Part shown: positions 48,101 to 62,088 of the stretch, piece after piece
Layout of the letters: each line of letters begins with the position of its first letter
Position numbering within the stretch: the stretch's first letter is position 1
From: Ophiosphaerella korrae
Lineage: Eukaryota; Ascomycota; Dothideomycetes; Pleosporales; Phaeosphaeriaceae
Length of the DNA stretch: 64,000 nucleotides
NCBI GenBank assembly: GCA_028456385.1
Contig: JALNQF010000032.1
Location: 266,241-330,240 of the forward strand
Reading direction: 5' to 3'
Position numbers and translations under genes: made by a program
The notes under the pieces: model-generated
What the model was told of the DNA's origin: nothing
Seen by the model: only the letters and a program-made list of their open reading frames with translations
The model's database searches: none

Positions 48101-49877
48101 TAAGAATATAAAGATATTGTCTAGGTATATAAATATAAATACGTCTAGGTATTCTCTTAAGACTATATTTATCCTTTCTTAAAATACTACTAGTATATTT
48201 ATTAATCTAAAGGGTATAACTATGTATTTAAACAGTCTATATTATATTCTAAATATAGTTTTCTATTTATTACCTTCTTTAATTCTAATCTAGTAGTAGG
48301 CGTTTTAGATATCTAGTTTAGTAAAGATTTGTACTTTCTATAGCCTATCTTGTATCTCGTTTATACGTAGCAAGGAGTATTAGTTCTTATCTATTATTAC
48401 GTTAGTTTTTTTAAAATCTACGTAAAGTCTTTTATTATCTATCTCTTTTTTATCTATAAATATAAGTCTATAAGCTACTAAAGATTTAGATTCTTGTATC
48501 TATCCTTTCTTTATTACTTTTTGTATAAATACACGTTTAATCTTTAATTCTTCTTTAGTTTTTTAATAGACTAGGCTCTATCTTATATTTTTTTCTTTTT
48601 CTAGGTCTATTACTAAATCCTATGTTTAGTAGTCTAGAAGGTAGTTGTTAGGTTTTATAAGTTGTTTTTCTTATTTCTTATATTCTTCTAGGAATTTTCC
48701 TTTATATATAGTTATATTAGCTTTTAATATTTCTTTCTTAGGGTAGTTAATTTTCTCTATTCTCTAATTAATTCTTAGGTTAGTTATCTATAACTATAGT
48801 ATTCCTAGTATTATATCTTGTTTATTATTAATTATTGTTATATCTATAACTATGTTTTTAATTTCTAATCCTTCTAGCTTTAGTGTAGAGGGTGTTATTT
48901 CGAACCTTATAGGTTCCTAGAATAGTTTTCCTTTAATTATACTTAGTTATTAAAGGTACTTCTTTATAGTATAAGTTATTTCTTAGCCTTCTATAAACTT
49001 CTTAGATATAAAGTTTCTTATAGCTCTACTATTAATTATTATTTATACTTTCTTTCCTTAGTATATACTTGTTTTTATAATGTATAGGCTTTTTAAGCCT
49101 TCTAGCTTTTCTTACTTAGGTCTTTCTTTAAATTATCTATTCTTCTAGGGCTATTGTCCTATCTTACGTTTATAGTTTTCGTGTTTTAGGTATTTATTAT
49201 AGGTATATTTATACTATAGCTTTTCTTAGACGCATTCTTTAGATAGTTTAGGGCCTAGTCTAATTACTATATATTCTTTATTAGGTATTTTAATTATTTC
49301 CTAACCTTAGATATCTTTTCTTGTAATTGCGTTTACGTAATTGTGTCCTTTTCCTTGTATAAGCTAAACGTAATTACGTACCTTAAGTTCTCTATATATA
49401 TAGTAATTTATATTTAGGTATAATATCTATAATATCTTAGTATATACTAGGTGTTCTAGGTTTATTCTCTTGTTGTCCCCTACCTAGTAACTATCTATTC
49501 TAGGTCTTGTGTTTATTAAGACGTAGTATACTATTAGTACTTGTAGTATATAGGCTTTGTTAATCTATTACGTTTTTTTTACAAGGAACTACTATTCTCT
49601 TTATATAAGTATTCTACTTACTATAACTATATATTACTCTATCTATTATTAGAACGTTGTAAACTTTTTTACTTTAGGATTACGTTTTTTCTAGTTTTTA
49701 TACGCTTCCTCTATACTTATAACTAGTAAGTATTTTTAAATAAATTTCTATTCTTTGTTTTGTTCTTCTATATCTATTGTTATATAGCTATTATAGCTAT
49801 ACGTTCTTAACTAGGCGTACTTAGTACCTCTTATATTAGTTTATTTCTTATCTCCTTATAATTCTTTAGAGGAGACT
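44714..49877 (-). mobile_element. A: gypsy relic on the minus strand, truncated by element B
   Basis: The 3' LTR (44714-45170, 457 bp, starts TGTAACAGGC) is followed by the antisense-frame region. On the plus strand that region reads a helix-rich stretch with KLTLYKLVELYS and ALEAKLDLDNIVEATL near 45585-45755. Integrase, RNase H, RT (YLDN near 48110-48125) and protease regions follow in reverse. The element breaks at 49877, between protease and zinc knuckles, where B's LTR begins. A inserted into the integrase region of D; AATAT at 44709-44713 would be its left target duplication, but the right one is not in view. Confidence 0.78.
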
Positions 49878-50306
49878 TGTTACTAGCTTACTAGGGTTAA
49901 CTTCCTAATAGCCTTAGTAGTGTTAGAGGATTATAAAGTAATAGTAAAAGCTTGTATTATAATCTACAATAGGCTATAAATAGTAGAAGATATTTTGTAA
50001 CTATTTTTATATTATTGCTCGTAGTTAACAATTAAATTACTAATACTATCTTAATAATACGCGTCGCTACTAACTATATACTTGTCCTAATCTATTAATC
50101 TATTACTACTAAGAATAATAGATTGTAGATTACCTTAATCTATAATCTATTAACGCTACGAGTCTATAGATTACAAATTACCCTAAGTATCTTAATTATA
50201 TGTAGTTTCTTAATTAAGTTTGTATTCTTTGTATTTATAAGAACTTAATCTTTTAGTTATAGGGCTAATTAGTTCTATCTATATTTCTCTTGTTACTATT
50301 ATAATA
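49878..50306 (-). repeat. 3' LTR of B
   Basis: 429 bp, the reverse complement of an E2-type LTR. The first bases TGTTACTAGC match the reversed end of E2's 3' LTR. Confidence 0.82.
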
Positions 50307-53300
50307 CTATCTCCTCCTTTAGGTAAGTCCTTATTTATCTATCCTAGAGCTACAGTTATTAACCTACTCTCTTCGTTAATTTCTAGTTCCTTATTACTCT
50401 CTATAGTTGCCTCTTCTACACGTTGTTAATATCTTCTTACTAATTACGTGTTATATAATAGTGTTAAAATATTTCCTTATTCTTATTATACTTCCTCTAA
50501 GTTAAATCCTAAGTACTCTCTTTATATAGTTTCTATAAACAATAGTAGAGCTTATAAAGTATATATCTATATAAATATTTATAGTTCCTATAACGTGTCT
50601 AGTATCTTTCTTATAGAGTATATATTTATTATACTTATTCTTGTATCTAGGCTTAATAATAATAGGGAGAGCTATTAACTAGGCTTAAGAGAAATTACTA
50701 TCTTAAATTATAGAGGCTAAAGCTAAGTATAAGTAGATCTAGGAGCTTGCGTAAAGTAAGCTAGTAGAGAATTAAGCTTGTCTCTCTTATCTTTATAAGA
50801 TAAAGGCGCTAAATAATAAGAAATTAGCTATATAGTTAGTAGCTCTAGAAGCTAAGCTAGACTTAGATAAAGTATTTAGTGTTACTATAGTAGGTCCTGT
50901 ATTAGGCGCTCCTATTACCTCTCTATCTAGCGATAGTAATATTAGTTCTCTTAGTTTGCTGCTAGGCGTTCTAGAGGGTTTTAACTTTAGAAGTCCTCTA
51001 GTTTCTTAGAGTAGTTAAGATTGTCCTCTAGTTCCTATATTTCTTCTTATAGTTATCCTTTTCTATCTATACCTATCTATTTTACTAGATAGTAGTTCCT
51101 GCTATTATAGAACTAGTGTACTAGGATTTTTTTAACTTCCTATTCTTCTTATTCTCTATACGTATCTACTTTGTACACTAGTAGTTCTACGTTTTATAGT
51201 ACTATCTTAAGTAGTACTACGTAGAAAGTTAGGTGTATCTTTATTTTATTTAGTAGCTTTAATTTAAATATAACTAGCGTAACTTCTTTCTTAATTTTAT
51301 ATAGTCCTATCTTAATGTAGTTTAATTTTAAGCTTAGTCTCTTGCTCTTAATATTTTTCTATACTAACTATACTTTTTCTCCTTTTCTAAATTAGAGTCC
51401 TTTTTTATATTTCTTATTATAGTACTTTGCTATTTAATTATATAAGAATTCTATATCTTATCTTAATTACTTGTGTATATCTTTAAGTCTATTAGTAAAG
51501 TTTTCTCTTCTTAGAGACTAAGATATCTTTAGTCTTAGTATTCTATATACACTAGGGTTAAATCTATAGTTTATAAAAAAAAGTAATACTCTTATTATCT
51601 TATTCTTTGCGCTATTATATACTAACTATACTATAGGTAGTAACTATACCTAGTTATTCTAGTTATAATTAAGGTAGTATCTTAAGTATTATTCTACTAT
51701 CTAATTTATACGTTCTAATTATCTATCTATCTATAAGTAGTATACTATTAATATTATATATTTAATTCCTAATTGTACTATTATTATTCTTTATAGTTTT
51801 AATATAAATCTTATATCTTTATCTATAATAATCTTATCTAGTAGTCTATATTAGCTAATTATAGTTCCTAGAACCTAGTATACTACAACTTCTATTCTAC
51901 TTTTCTCCTTATATAGTCTAAAGTATAAGTACTTAGTAAGTTTATCTACTATTATTAGGATTCTATTATACTTAACTCCTAATATTAGGTCTTTTAACTT
52001 AGGTAGTTTTATAATAAAATCTATTATAATAACTCCTTATAGTTATTCTAGTACTTCTACTAGTTATAGCTTCCTATATAGTACGTACTTACTATACTTA
52101 TTCCTTTAGTATTCTATACAATCTTATAGTACTTCTATTACTAGTTATCTTACTCTTAGGATATAGTAATCTCTTAGTAGTCTATCTAGTGTTTTGTTAA
52201 TTCCTTAATATCTATATACTAGTAGTTTATAGAACTATTGTATAAATTCTCTTTGTATTTTTCCTAGAATATACGTTCTTCTATAGGCTTTTACAAGACT
52301 TTCTTTAATTTTAAGTTTTTCTATTTCTTTAAGGGCTTTTCTTGTTTCTTCTTAAATCTATTTATCTAGCTCGCTACTCTTTCTTTTAAGTATTGCGGCT
52401 ATTTTAGGTGTATTTAAGACTAAATATCCTTCTTTGTTTTTAACTAGAACTATACTAGTAGCGCTTACTTCTTTCTATAAGTCTAGTCTTCTACTAAAGG
52501 CGTCTACAAATTAGTTATCTTTCCCTTTTATATATATAATTTCTATATTAAATATTAATAGGAAATCCTACTATCTTATATATTATTATATTAGTTCTTT
52601 ATTTAGTATAAATCCTATAAGATTCTTATAGTCTATATAGACCTTTGTTTAGTATTTTACTCTTTATAGGTATACTCTCTATTATTTAAATACTTTATAG
52701 ATTACTAGTATCTCTTTATTATAAATTAGATAGTTAAGCTCTACTAGCTTTATTTTCTTAGAGAAGTATTTAACTAAATACTCTTTCTTAGTCTTTAGGT
52801 CTTCTTGTATTAGTGCTATTCTATAGACTAAATTAGATGCGTCTATTTTTACTATTACTAGTAGGTCTAGGTTATATATTCTAATAACTAGGTTTTCTAT
52901 AAACTTTTTTTTAATCTTTTTAAATACTTTATTATATTCCTTTATCTATTTAAATAGTGTATCCTTTTTTATAAGCCTTGTTATTAGTTCTATATCTTTA
53001 GACTATCTTACTATTAACTTTTTGTAAAAGTTAGCTAGGCTATAAAATTATTATACTTCTTTTAGGTTCTTTAGTATTAGCTATTTGTTAATTAATCTAA
53101 TTTTTTCTAGATTAATTTTGATTTTTCCTAGTTTAATAATAAATCTAAGGAAGTCTATTTCTTTTATATAGAATTTATATTTTCTTATTTTAAAGAATAG
53201 TTTACTTTTTACTAGTTTTTCTAGTACTTTATATATATACTATACGTATTCTTCTTCTATTTCTAAGAATATAAAGATATTATCTAGGTATATAAATATA

Positions 53301-55065
53301 AATATATCTAAGTACTCTCTTAGTACTATATTTATTCTTTCCTAGAAGGCTACTAGTACGTTTATTAAGCTAAAGAGTATAACTAGGTATTTATATAGTT
53401 TATATTGTGTTCTAAATACTATTTTCTATTTATTACCTTTCTTAATTCTAATCTAGTAGTAGGCGTTCTAGATATCTAGTTTTGTAAAGATTCTTACTTT
53501 CTATAGTCTATCTTATATTATGTCTATTTATAGTAAGAGATATTAGTTCTTACTTATAATTACGTTAGTTTTTCTAAAGTTTACGTAAGGTCTTTTATTA
53601 CTTATTCTCTTTTTATCTATAAATATAAGTCTATATACTACTAAAGACTTAGATTCTTATATCTATCCTTTCTTTAGTGCGTTTTTAATAAACATTTGTT
53701 TAATCTTAGATTCTTCTTCTATTTTTCTATAAACTAGGCTCTATCTTACGTCCTTATCTTCCTTTAGATCTATCGCTAAATCCTATAGTTAATATTCTAA
53801 GAGGTAATCTTTAGGTTCTATAAGCTATTTTTCTTATTTCTTATATTCTTCTAGGAATTCTCCTTTATATGTAGCTATATTAGCTTTTAATATTTCTTTC
53901 TTAGGGTAGCTAATTTTCCCTATTCTCTAATTAATTCTTAGGTTAGTTATTTATAACTATAGTATTCCTAGTATTATATCTTATTTATTATTAATTGTTG
54001 TTATATCTATAGCTATATTCTTAATTATTATCTTTTCTAGTTCTAGCGTAGAGGGTGTTGTCTTAAACCTTATAGGTTTCTAGAATAGTTTTCTTTTAAT
54101 CGTACTTAGTTGTTAAGGGTACTTTTTTATAGTATAGGTTATTCCTTAGTTTTCTACAAACTTCTTTAATATAAAGTTCTTTATAGCTCTACTATTAATT
54201 ATTAATTATACTTTCCTTTTTTAATAAGTACCTATCTTTATAATATATAGGCTTCTTATACCTTCTAGTCTTTCTTGCTTTAGTATTTTTATAAATTGTC
54301 TATCTTCTTAAGGCTATAGCTCTATTTTAAGTTTATATTCTTTATATTTTAGATATTTATTATACTTGTATTTGTACTATAGTCTTCTTTAAACGCATTT
54401 CTTAGGTAGTTTTAGTCTAGGCCTTATTACTACGTAACCTTCTTCTAGTATTATTTCCTATCCTTAGATATCTTCTACTAGAATTACTCTTATATAGTTG
54501 TAGCCTCTTCTTCTTATAGGCTATACTTTGTTATTTACTTTAGAGTTTCTATATATTATACAATTCTTCTTTAGGTATAATATCTATAATACTTTAAAAT
54601 ATACTAGGTACTTAGGATCTATTATTTTGTTATCCCCTTCTTAGTAACTATCTATTCTAGGTCTTGTATTTATTAGGACGTAGTATACTATTAGTATTTG
54701 TAGTATATAGGCTTTGTTAATCTATTGCGTTTTTTTTACAAGGTACTACTATTCTCTTTATATAGGCATCCTTCCTACTATAACTATATATTACTTTATC
54801 TATTCTTAAAATAGTATAAACTTTATTTCTTTAGGATTACGTTCTTTCTAGTCTTTGTACGCTTCCTCTATACTTATAACTAGTAAGTATTTCTAAATAA
54901 ATTTCTATTCTTTGTTTTATTCCTCTATATCTATTATTATATAGCTATTATAGCTATATATATCTAGCTAGGCGTACTTTATACCTCTTATACTAACTTA
55001 TCTTTTACTTTCTTATAGTCTTTTAGAGAAAGCTATAGTAGTCTCTTTATCTAGTACTAGTCCTT
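49878..55065 (-). mobile_element. B: gypsy relic on the minus strand, truncated next to E2
   Basis: The 3' LTR (49878-50306, 429 bp, starts TGTTACTAGCTTACTAGGG) belongs to the same LTR subfamily as E2. The antisense-frame region follows (frame at 50448-50678 on plus, then a frame with ALEAKLDLDKVFSV near 50847-50888), then integrase, RNase H, RT (YLDN near 53275-53290) and protease in reverse. The element stops between protease and zinc knuckles at 55065, where E2's 5' LTR starts. Its own gag and 5' LTR do not reappear to the right of E2. Confidence 0.78.
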
Positions 55066-55495
55066 TATTACAATAGTAATAAGAGAAATATAGATAGAAC
55101 TAATTAGCCTTACAACTAAAGGATTAAGTTCTTACAAACACGAAGAATACAAACTCGATTAGGAAACTATACATAATTAAGACACCTAAGGTAATCTATA
55201 ATCTATAGACGCTTAGCGTTAATAAATTATAGATTAAGGTAATCTACAATCTATTATTCTTAGTAGTAATAGATTAATAGATTAGGACAAGTATATAGTT
55301 AGTAGCGACGCGCATTATTAAGATAGTATTAGTAATTTAATCTCCTAACTATAGAATGCTAGTATAAGATAGTTGTAAGATATCTTCTATTATTTATAGT
55401 TATTACAGATTACCTATACAAACCTTTGCTATTACCTCGCAATCTACTAATACTAGAAAGGCTATTAGGAAGTCGACCCTAGTAAGCTAGTAACA
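55066..55495 (+). repeat. 5' LTR of E2
   Basis: 430 bp. Its first dinucleotide has become TA; the 3' LTR keeps TG. It ends ...AGCTAGTAACA and is followed by CCTTACTAATTTAG, like E1. Confidence 0.87.
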
Positions 55496-58400
55496 CCTTA
55501 CTAATTTAGTTATTGCGAGAAGCAAAGTATAAGTAGCGTATAGTCTAGCTAACACGATAGTAGAAAGTTTAACAAGTAAAGCCCCTAAAAGTAGTTATAA
55601 GTTAGATAGTACTATATAAGAAACAATTAAAGATTGTATAAACAAACTAATTAACAACAAAAAAGATATAAAGATAGTAATTAAAGTATTAGAAACGCAG
55701 AATAAGGAACTATAAGATTACTTAAAATAGAACAAAGTATAAATTAAAGCTATTATTAAAGGCTAGAACTAGATAGAGCTAATTACCTAACAACTAGAAA
55801 TAAGTACAATAAAGAAACTACCTAAGATACCTGTTCTTAAAAAGTTTAATAAAATAAAGGAGAAATTAAGACCCTTTATAGTGTTAGCACAACTCTAGAT
55901 AGATATACAAGTACTATACTTTAATATAGAAGAAAAGAAAGTAATATACATCGGACTACACCTTAAAGAAGATACAATAAGATAGTACGAACCCTACTAG
56001 ATAGACTACACAACGTATTCTCTAATAACCTAAAAAGATAAAACTAGAGCTATTTTTAGAAGCTATAAATACTTTACTAAACAAATAAGAGTAGTATTTA
56101 GAGATATAGATACTACCTAACAAGCTAAAGAGAAACTTAAAAGGCTTACACAAAACAAGAGTATCCTAGAATACGTATTATAATTTAAATAACTAAGTTA
56201 AAATATAGAATAGAACAAATTAGCCCTTATATTATAATTTAAACAAGGACTAAACGCAAAAATTTAATACAAAATAATATATATAGAGAAACCTAGGATA
56301 CTAGAAGCCCTAAAATAATAGGTAATCTAAATTAACAACAACCTTTAAGAATAGAAAAAGAACAAGTACAGCAGCTAAACTAGAAATTAGGACGCTAGAG
56401 ATCCTATAATCCTTAACGCAAACAAGGATAGAAGGAGAAAGAAGAAAAAGACTTTACATATTTTAACTATAGCAAGAAAGGCTACTACGCAAAAGACTAC
56501 TAATTAAAGAAGAAAAAGGATATAGTATATTATAAATATAGGAAACTAGGACACTATATAAAAGACTATAAAAGTAAAGACTATAAAAAAGATAAGGAAA
56601 CTTAGTTAAAGATAATAGAGAAAAAGAAAGAAATACTACAAGTATAGGCTAAACCTTAAGAAAAAGTAGCTAGGAGCAAAGAAATATAATACACAATACT
56701 CTATTAGACCTTTTATTACAAAGATAACTACTATATATATCTTTCTAGTAAATAGAGAGTAAGATAGTTCCTATAAAAGAATAGAGTAGTAGTAATAAAA
56801 GAAAGAATAAAAGTATAGCTAAAAGAAATAGCGTATATAATAGACCTACTAATAGAAGACTTAGAAAGGGAAGAGCCCTAGACCCTATTAATCTAGGCTA
56901 AAGGAAAGGCACTAGATAAAGAGACTACTATAGCTTCTTCTAAAGGACTACAAGAAAGTAAAAGATAAGTTAGTATAAAAGGTACAAAGTATACCTAGCT
57001 AGATATATATAGTTATAATAGCTATACAATAATAGATATAGAGGAACAAAACAAAGAATAGAAATTTATTTAGAAATACTTACTAGTTATAAGTATAGAG
57101 GAAGCGTATAAAGACTAGAAAGAACGCAATCCTAAAGAAATAAAGTTTATACTATTTTAAGAATAGATAAAGCAATATATAGTTATAGTAGAAAGAATGC
57201 CTATATAAAGGGAATAGTAGTTTCTTATAAGAAAAACGCGATAGATTAATAAAGCCTATACACTACGAGTACTAATAGTATACTACGTCCTAATAAATAC
57301 AAGACCTAGAATAGATAGTTACTAGGAAGGGGATAACAAAATAATAGATCTTAAGCACCTAGTATATTTTAAAGTATTATAGATATTATACTTAGAGAAG
57401 AATTGTATAATATATAGAAACCCTAAAGTAAATAATAAAGTATAGCTTATAAGAAGAAGAGGCTATAACTATATAAGAGTAATTCTAGTAGAAGATATCT
57501 AAGGATAGGAAATAATACCTAAAGAAGGTTACGTAGTAATAAGGCCTAGACTAAAACTACTTAAGAAATACGTCTAAGGAAGACTATAGTACAAATATAA
57601 GTATAATAAATATCTAAAATATAAAGAATATAAACTTAAAACAGGGCTATAGCCCTAGGAAGATAAACAATTTACAAAAATACTAAATTAAGAAAGGCTA
57701 GAAGGTATAAGAGGCTTATATATTACAAAGATAGGCACTTATTAAAGAAAGAAAGTATAATTAATAATTAATAGTAAAGCTACAAGGAACTTTATATTAA
57801 AGAAGTTTGTAGAAAACTAAGGAATAACTTATACTATAAAGAAGTACCTTTAACAACTAAGCACGATTAAAGAAAAACTATTCTAGGAACCTATAAAGTT
57901 TAAGATAATACCCTCTACGCTAGAACTAGAAGGAATAATAATTAAGAATATAGTTATAGACATAACAATAATTAATAATAAACAAGATATAATACTAGGA
58001 ATACTATAGTTATAAATAACTAACCTAAGAATTAATTAGAGAATAGGGAAAATTAGCTACTCTAAGAAAGAAATATTAAAAGCTAATATAGCTATACACA
58101 AAGGAGAATTCCTAGAAGAATATAAGAAATAAGAAAAATAGCTTATAGAACCTAAAGATTACCTTCTAGAATATTAACTATAGGATTTAGTAATAGATCT
58201 AAAGGAGGATAAAGACGTAGGATAGAGCCTAGTTTATAGAAAAATAGAAGAAAAATCTAAGATTAAACGAACGTTTATTAAAAACGCACTAAAGAAAAGA
58301 TAGATATAAGAATCTAAGTCCTTAGTAGTATATAAACTTATATTTATAGACAAAAAGAAAATAAGTAATAAAAGACCTTACGTAGACTTTAGAAAAACTA

Positions 58401-61287
58401 ACGCAATTATAAATAAAAACTAATATCCCTTACTACAAATAGATATAATATAAGATAGACTATAGAAAGCAAGAATCTTTATAAAACTAGATATCTAGAA
58501 CGCCTACTACTAGATTAGAATTAAGAAAGGTAATAAATAGAAAATAGTATTTAGAATATAATATAGACTATATAAATACTTAGTTATACCCTTTAGCTTA
58601 ATAAACGTACTAGTAGCCTTCTAGGAAAGAATAAATATAGTACTAAGAGAGTACTTAGATATATTTATATTTGTATACCTAGATAATATCTTTATATTCT
58701 TAGAAATAGAAGAAGAATATATATAGCATGTATACAAAGTACTAGAAAAACTAGTAGAAAGTAAACTATTCTTTAAAATAAGAAAATATAAATTCTATAC
58801 AAAGGAAATAGACTTCCTTAGATTTATTATCGAACTAAGAAAAATCAAGATTAATCTAGAAAAAATTAGATTAATTAACGAATAGCTAATACTAAAGAAC
58901 CTAAAGGAAGTATAATAATTTTATAGCCTAGCTAACTTTTGCAAAAAGTTAATAGTAAGATAGTTTAAAAATATAGAACTAATAACGAGGCTTATAAAGA
59001 AGGATACACTATTTAAATAGATAAAGGAATATAATAAAGTATTTAAGAAGATTAAGAAGAAGTTTATAGAAAACCTAGTTATTAGAATATATAACCTAGA
59101 CCTACTAGTAATAGTAAAAATAGACGTATCTAATTTAGTCTATAAAATAGCACTAATACAAGAAAACCTAAAGACTAAGAAAGAATATTTAGTTAAATAC
59201 TACTCTAAGAAAATAAAGCTAGTAGAGCTTAACTATCTAATTTACAATAAAGAGATACTAGTAATCTATAAAGTATTTAAACAATAGAGAGTATACCTAT
59301 AAAGAGTAAAATACTAAATAAAGGTCTATATAGACTATAAGAATCTTATAGGATTTATACTAAATAAAGAACTAATATAATAATATACAAGATAGTAGGA
59401 ATTCCTATTAATATTTAATATAGAAATTATATATATAAAAGAGAAAGACAACTAATTTATAGACGCCTTTAGTAGAAGACTAGACTTATAGAAAGAAGTA
59501 AGCGCTACTAGTATAGTTCTAGTTAAAAACAAAGAAAGATATTTAGTCCTAAATATAACTAAAATAGCCGCAACACTTAAAAGAAAGAGTAGCAAGCTAG
59601 ACAAATAGATTTAAGAAGAAACAAGAAAAGCTCCTAAAAAGATAGAAAAACTTAAGATTAAAGAAAGTCTCGCAAAAGCCTATAAAAGAACGTATATTCT
59701 AAGAAGAATATAAAGAGAATTTATACAATAGTTCTATAAACTACTAGTATATAGATATTAAAGAATTAACAAAATACTAGATAGACTACTAAAAGATTAC
59801 TATATCCTAAGAGTAAGACAACTAGTAATAGAAGTACTACAAGATTGTATAGAATACTAAAAGAATAAGTATAGTAGGTATATACTATATAGAAAGTTAT
59901 AACTAGTAGAAGTACTAAAACAACTATAAAGAGTTATTACAATAGATTTTATTACAAAACTACCTAAGTTAAAAGACTTAATATTAGGAGTTAAGTATAA
60001 TAGAATCCTAATAATAGTAGATAAACTTATAAAGTACTTATACTTTAGACTATATAAAGAGAAAAGTAAAATAGAAGTTATAGTATACTAGGTTCTAGGA
60101 ACTATAATTAGCTAATATAGACTACTAGACAAGATTATAATAGATAGAGACGTAAGATTTATATTAAAACTATAGGGAATAATAATAGTACAATTAGGAA
60201 TTAAATATATAATATTAACAGTATACTACTTATAGATAGATAGATAATTAGAACGCATAAATTAGATAGTAGAACAATACTTAAGATACTACCTTAATTA
60301 CAACTAGAACAACTAGGTATAGTTACTACCTATAGCATAGTTAGTATACAACAGCGTAAAGAATAAGATAATAGGAGTATTACCCTTCTTTATAAACTAC
60401 AGATTTAACCCTAGTATATATAGAATACTAAAACTAAAGATATCTTAGTCTCTAAGAAGAGAAAATTTTGCTAATAGACTTAAAGATATACACAAGTAAT
60501 TAAGATAAGATATAGAATTCCTATATAATTAAATAGTAAAATACTATAACAAGAAATATAAAGAGAGACCCTAATTTAGAAAGAGAGAAAAAGTATAGTT
60601 AGTATAGAAAAATATTAAGAGCAAAAGACTAAGCTTAAAATTAGACTACGTTAAGATAGGACTATATAAAATTAAGAAAGAAGTTACGCTAGTTATATTT
60701 AAACTAAAGCTACTAAACAAGATAAGGATATACCTAACCTTCTACGTAGTACTACTTAAGATAGTACTACAAAACGCAGAACTACTAGTGTATAAAGTAG
60801 ACACGTATAGAGAACAAGAAGAATAGGAAGTTAAAGAAATCCTAGTATATTAGTTCTATAACAGTAAGAACTACTATCTAGTAAAATAGATAGGTATAGA
60901 TAAAAAAGGATAACTATAAGAAGAAATATAGGAACTAGAGGACAATCTTAACTACCCTAAGAAACTAGAGGACTTCTAAAGTTAAAACCCTCTAGAACGC
61001 CTAGCAGTAAACTAAGAAAACTAACATTACTATTACTAGATAGAGAGGCGATAGGAGCGCCTAATATAGGACCTACTACAGCAACACTAAATACCTTATC
61101 TAAGTCTAGCTTAGCTTCTAGAGCTACTAACTACACTACTAATTTCTTATTATTTAGCGCCTTTATCTTATAAAGACGAGAGAAATAAGCTTAATTCTCT
61201 ACTAGCTTACTCTACGTAAGCTCCTAGATCTGCTTATACTTAGCTTTAGCCTCTACAATTTAAGATAGTAATTTCTCTTAAGCCTAG

Positions 61288-61518
61288 TTAACAGCTCTCC
61301 CTATTATTATTAAGCCTAGATACAAGAATAAGTATAATAAACATACACTCTACAAGAGAGATACTAGACACGTTATAAGAACTATAAACGTTCGCATAGA
61401 TATACGCCTTATAAGCTCTACTATTATTTGCAAAAACTATATAAGGAGAGTACTTAGGATTTAACTTAGAAGAGGTACAACAAGAATAAAGAAATATTTT
61501 AATACTATTGCGCAACAC
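61288..61518 (-). pseudogene. Antisense frame of E2
   Basis: A 76-residue open frame, antisense to pol, with LRNSIKIFLYSCCTSSKLNP and VSSISLVECMFIILILVSR. It aligns residue by residue with the frames at 25763-26038 (minus, in E1) and 50448-50678 (plus, in B). In the sense direction this stretch is full of stops. Upstream antisense codons (61560-61640) may extend it. Confidence 0.55.
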
Positions 61519-61645
61519 GCAATTAGTAAGAAGATATTAACAACGTGTAGAAGAGGTAACTATAGAGAGTAATAAGGAACTAGAAATTAACAAAGAAAGT
61601 AGGTTAATAACCTTAGCTCTAAGATAGATAAACGAGGACCTACCT

Positions 61646-61659
61646 AGAGAAGGGGATAG
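61646..61659 (+). other. Polypurine tract of E2
   Basis: AGAGAAGGGGATAG directly abuts the 3' LTR and has the same length and position as in E1. Confidence 0.72.
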
Positions 61660-62088
61660 TGTTACAACAGTAATAAGAGAAATATAGATAGAACTAATTA
61701 GCCCTACAACTAGAGGATTAAGTTCTTACAAACACGAAGAATACGAACTCGATTAGGAAACTACACATAATTAGGACACCTAGGGTAATCTATAATCTAT
61801 AGACTCTTAGCGTTAATAGATTATAGATTAAGGTAATCTACAATCTATTATTCTTAGTAGTAATAGATTAATAGATTAGGACAAGTATATAGTTAGTAGC
61901 GACGCGTATTATTAAGATAGTATTAGCAATTTAATCTCCTAACTATAGAACGCTAGTACAAGATAGTTACAAGATATCTTCTATTATTTATAGTTATTAT
62001 AGATTACCTATACGAACCTTTGCTATTACCTCGCAATCTACTAATACTAGAAGGCTATTAGGAAGTCGACCCTAGTAAGCTAGTAACA
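61660..62088 (+). repeat. 3' LTR of E2
   Basis: 429 bp, TGTTACAACAG...CTAGTAACA, canonical TG...CA ends kept. Confidence 0.88.

Larger units (their letters stand above)
55066..62088 (+). mobile_element. E2: two-LTR gypsy chromovirus relic (7,023 bp) with unlike flanks
   Basis: LTRs lie at 55066-55495 (430 bp) and 61660-62088 (429 bp; one A indel near 55458). The internal layout matches E1: gag from about 55550, zinc knuckles at about 56458-56500 and 56529-56570, protease near 57766, RT with YLDN near 58679-58690, RNase H near 59115, integrase about 59740-60350, chromodomain about 60826-60979, antisense frame 61288-61518 (minus), and polypurine tract 61646-61659. Coding is destroyed by TAG/TAA codons. 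The flanking pentamers TCCTT (left) and TACGT (right) do not match. The left flank is the protease/knuckle region of B; the right flank is an RT segment of another copy. Confidence 0.87.
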
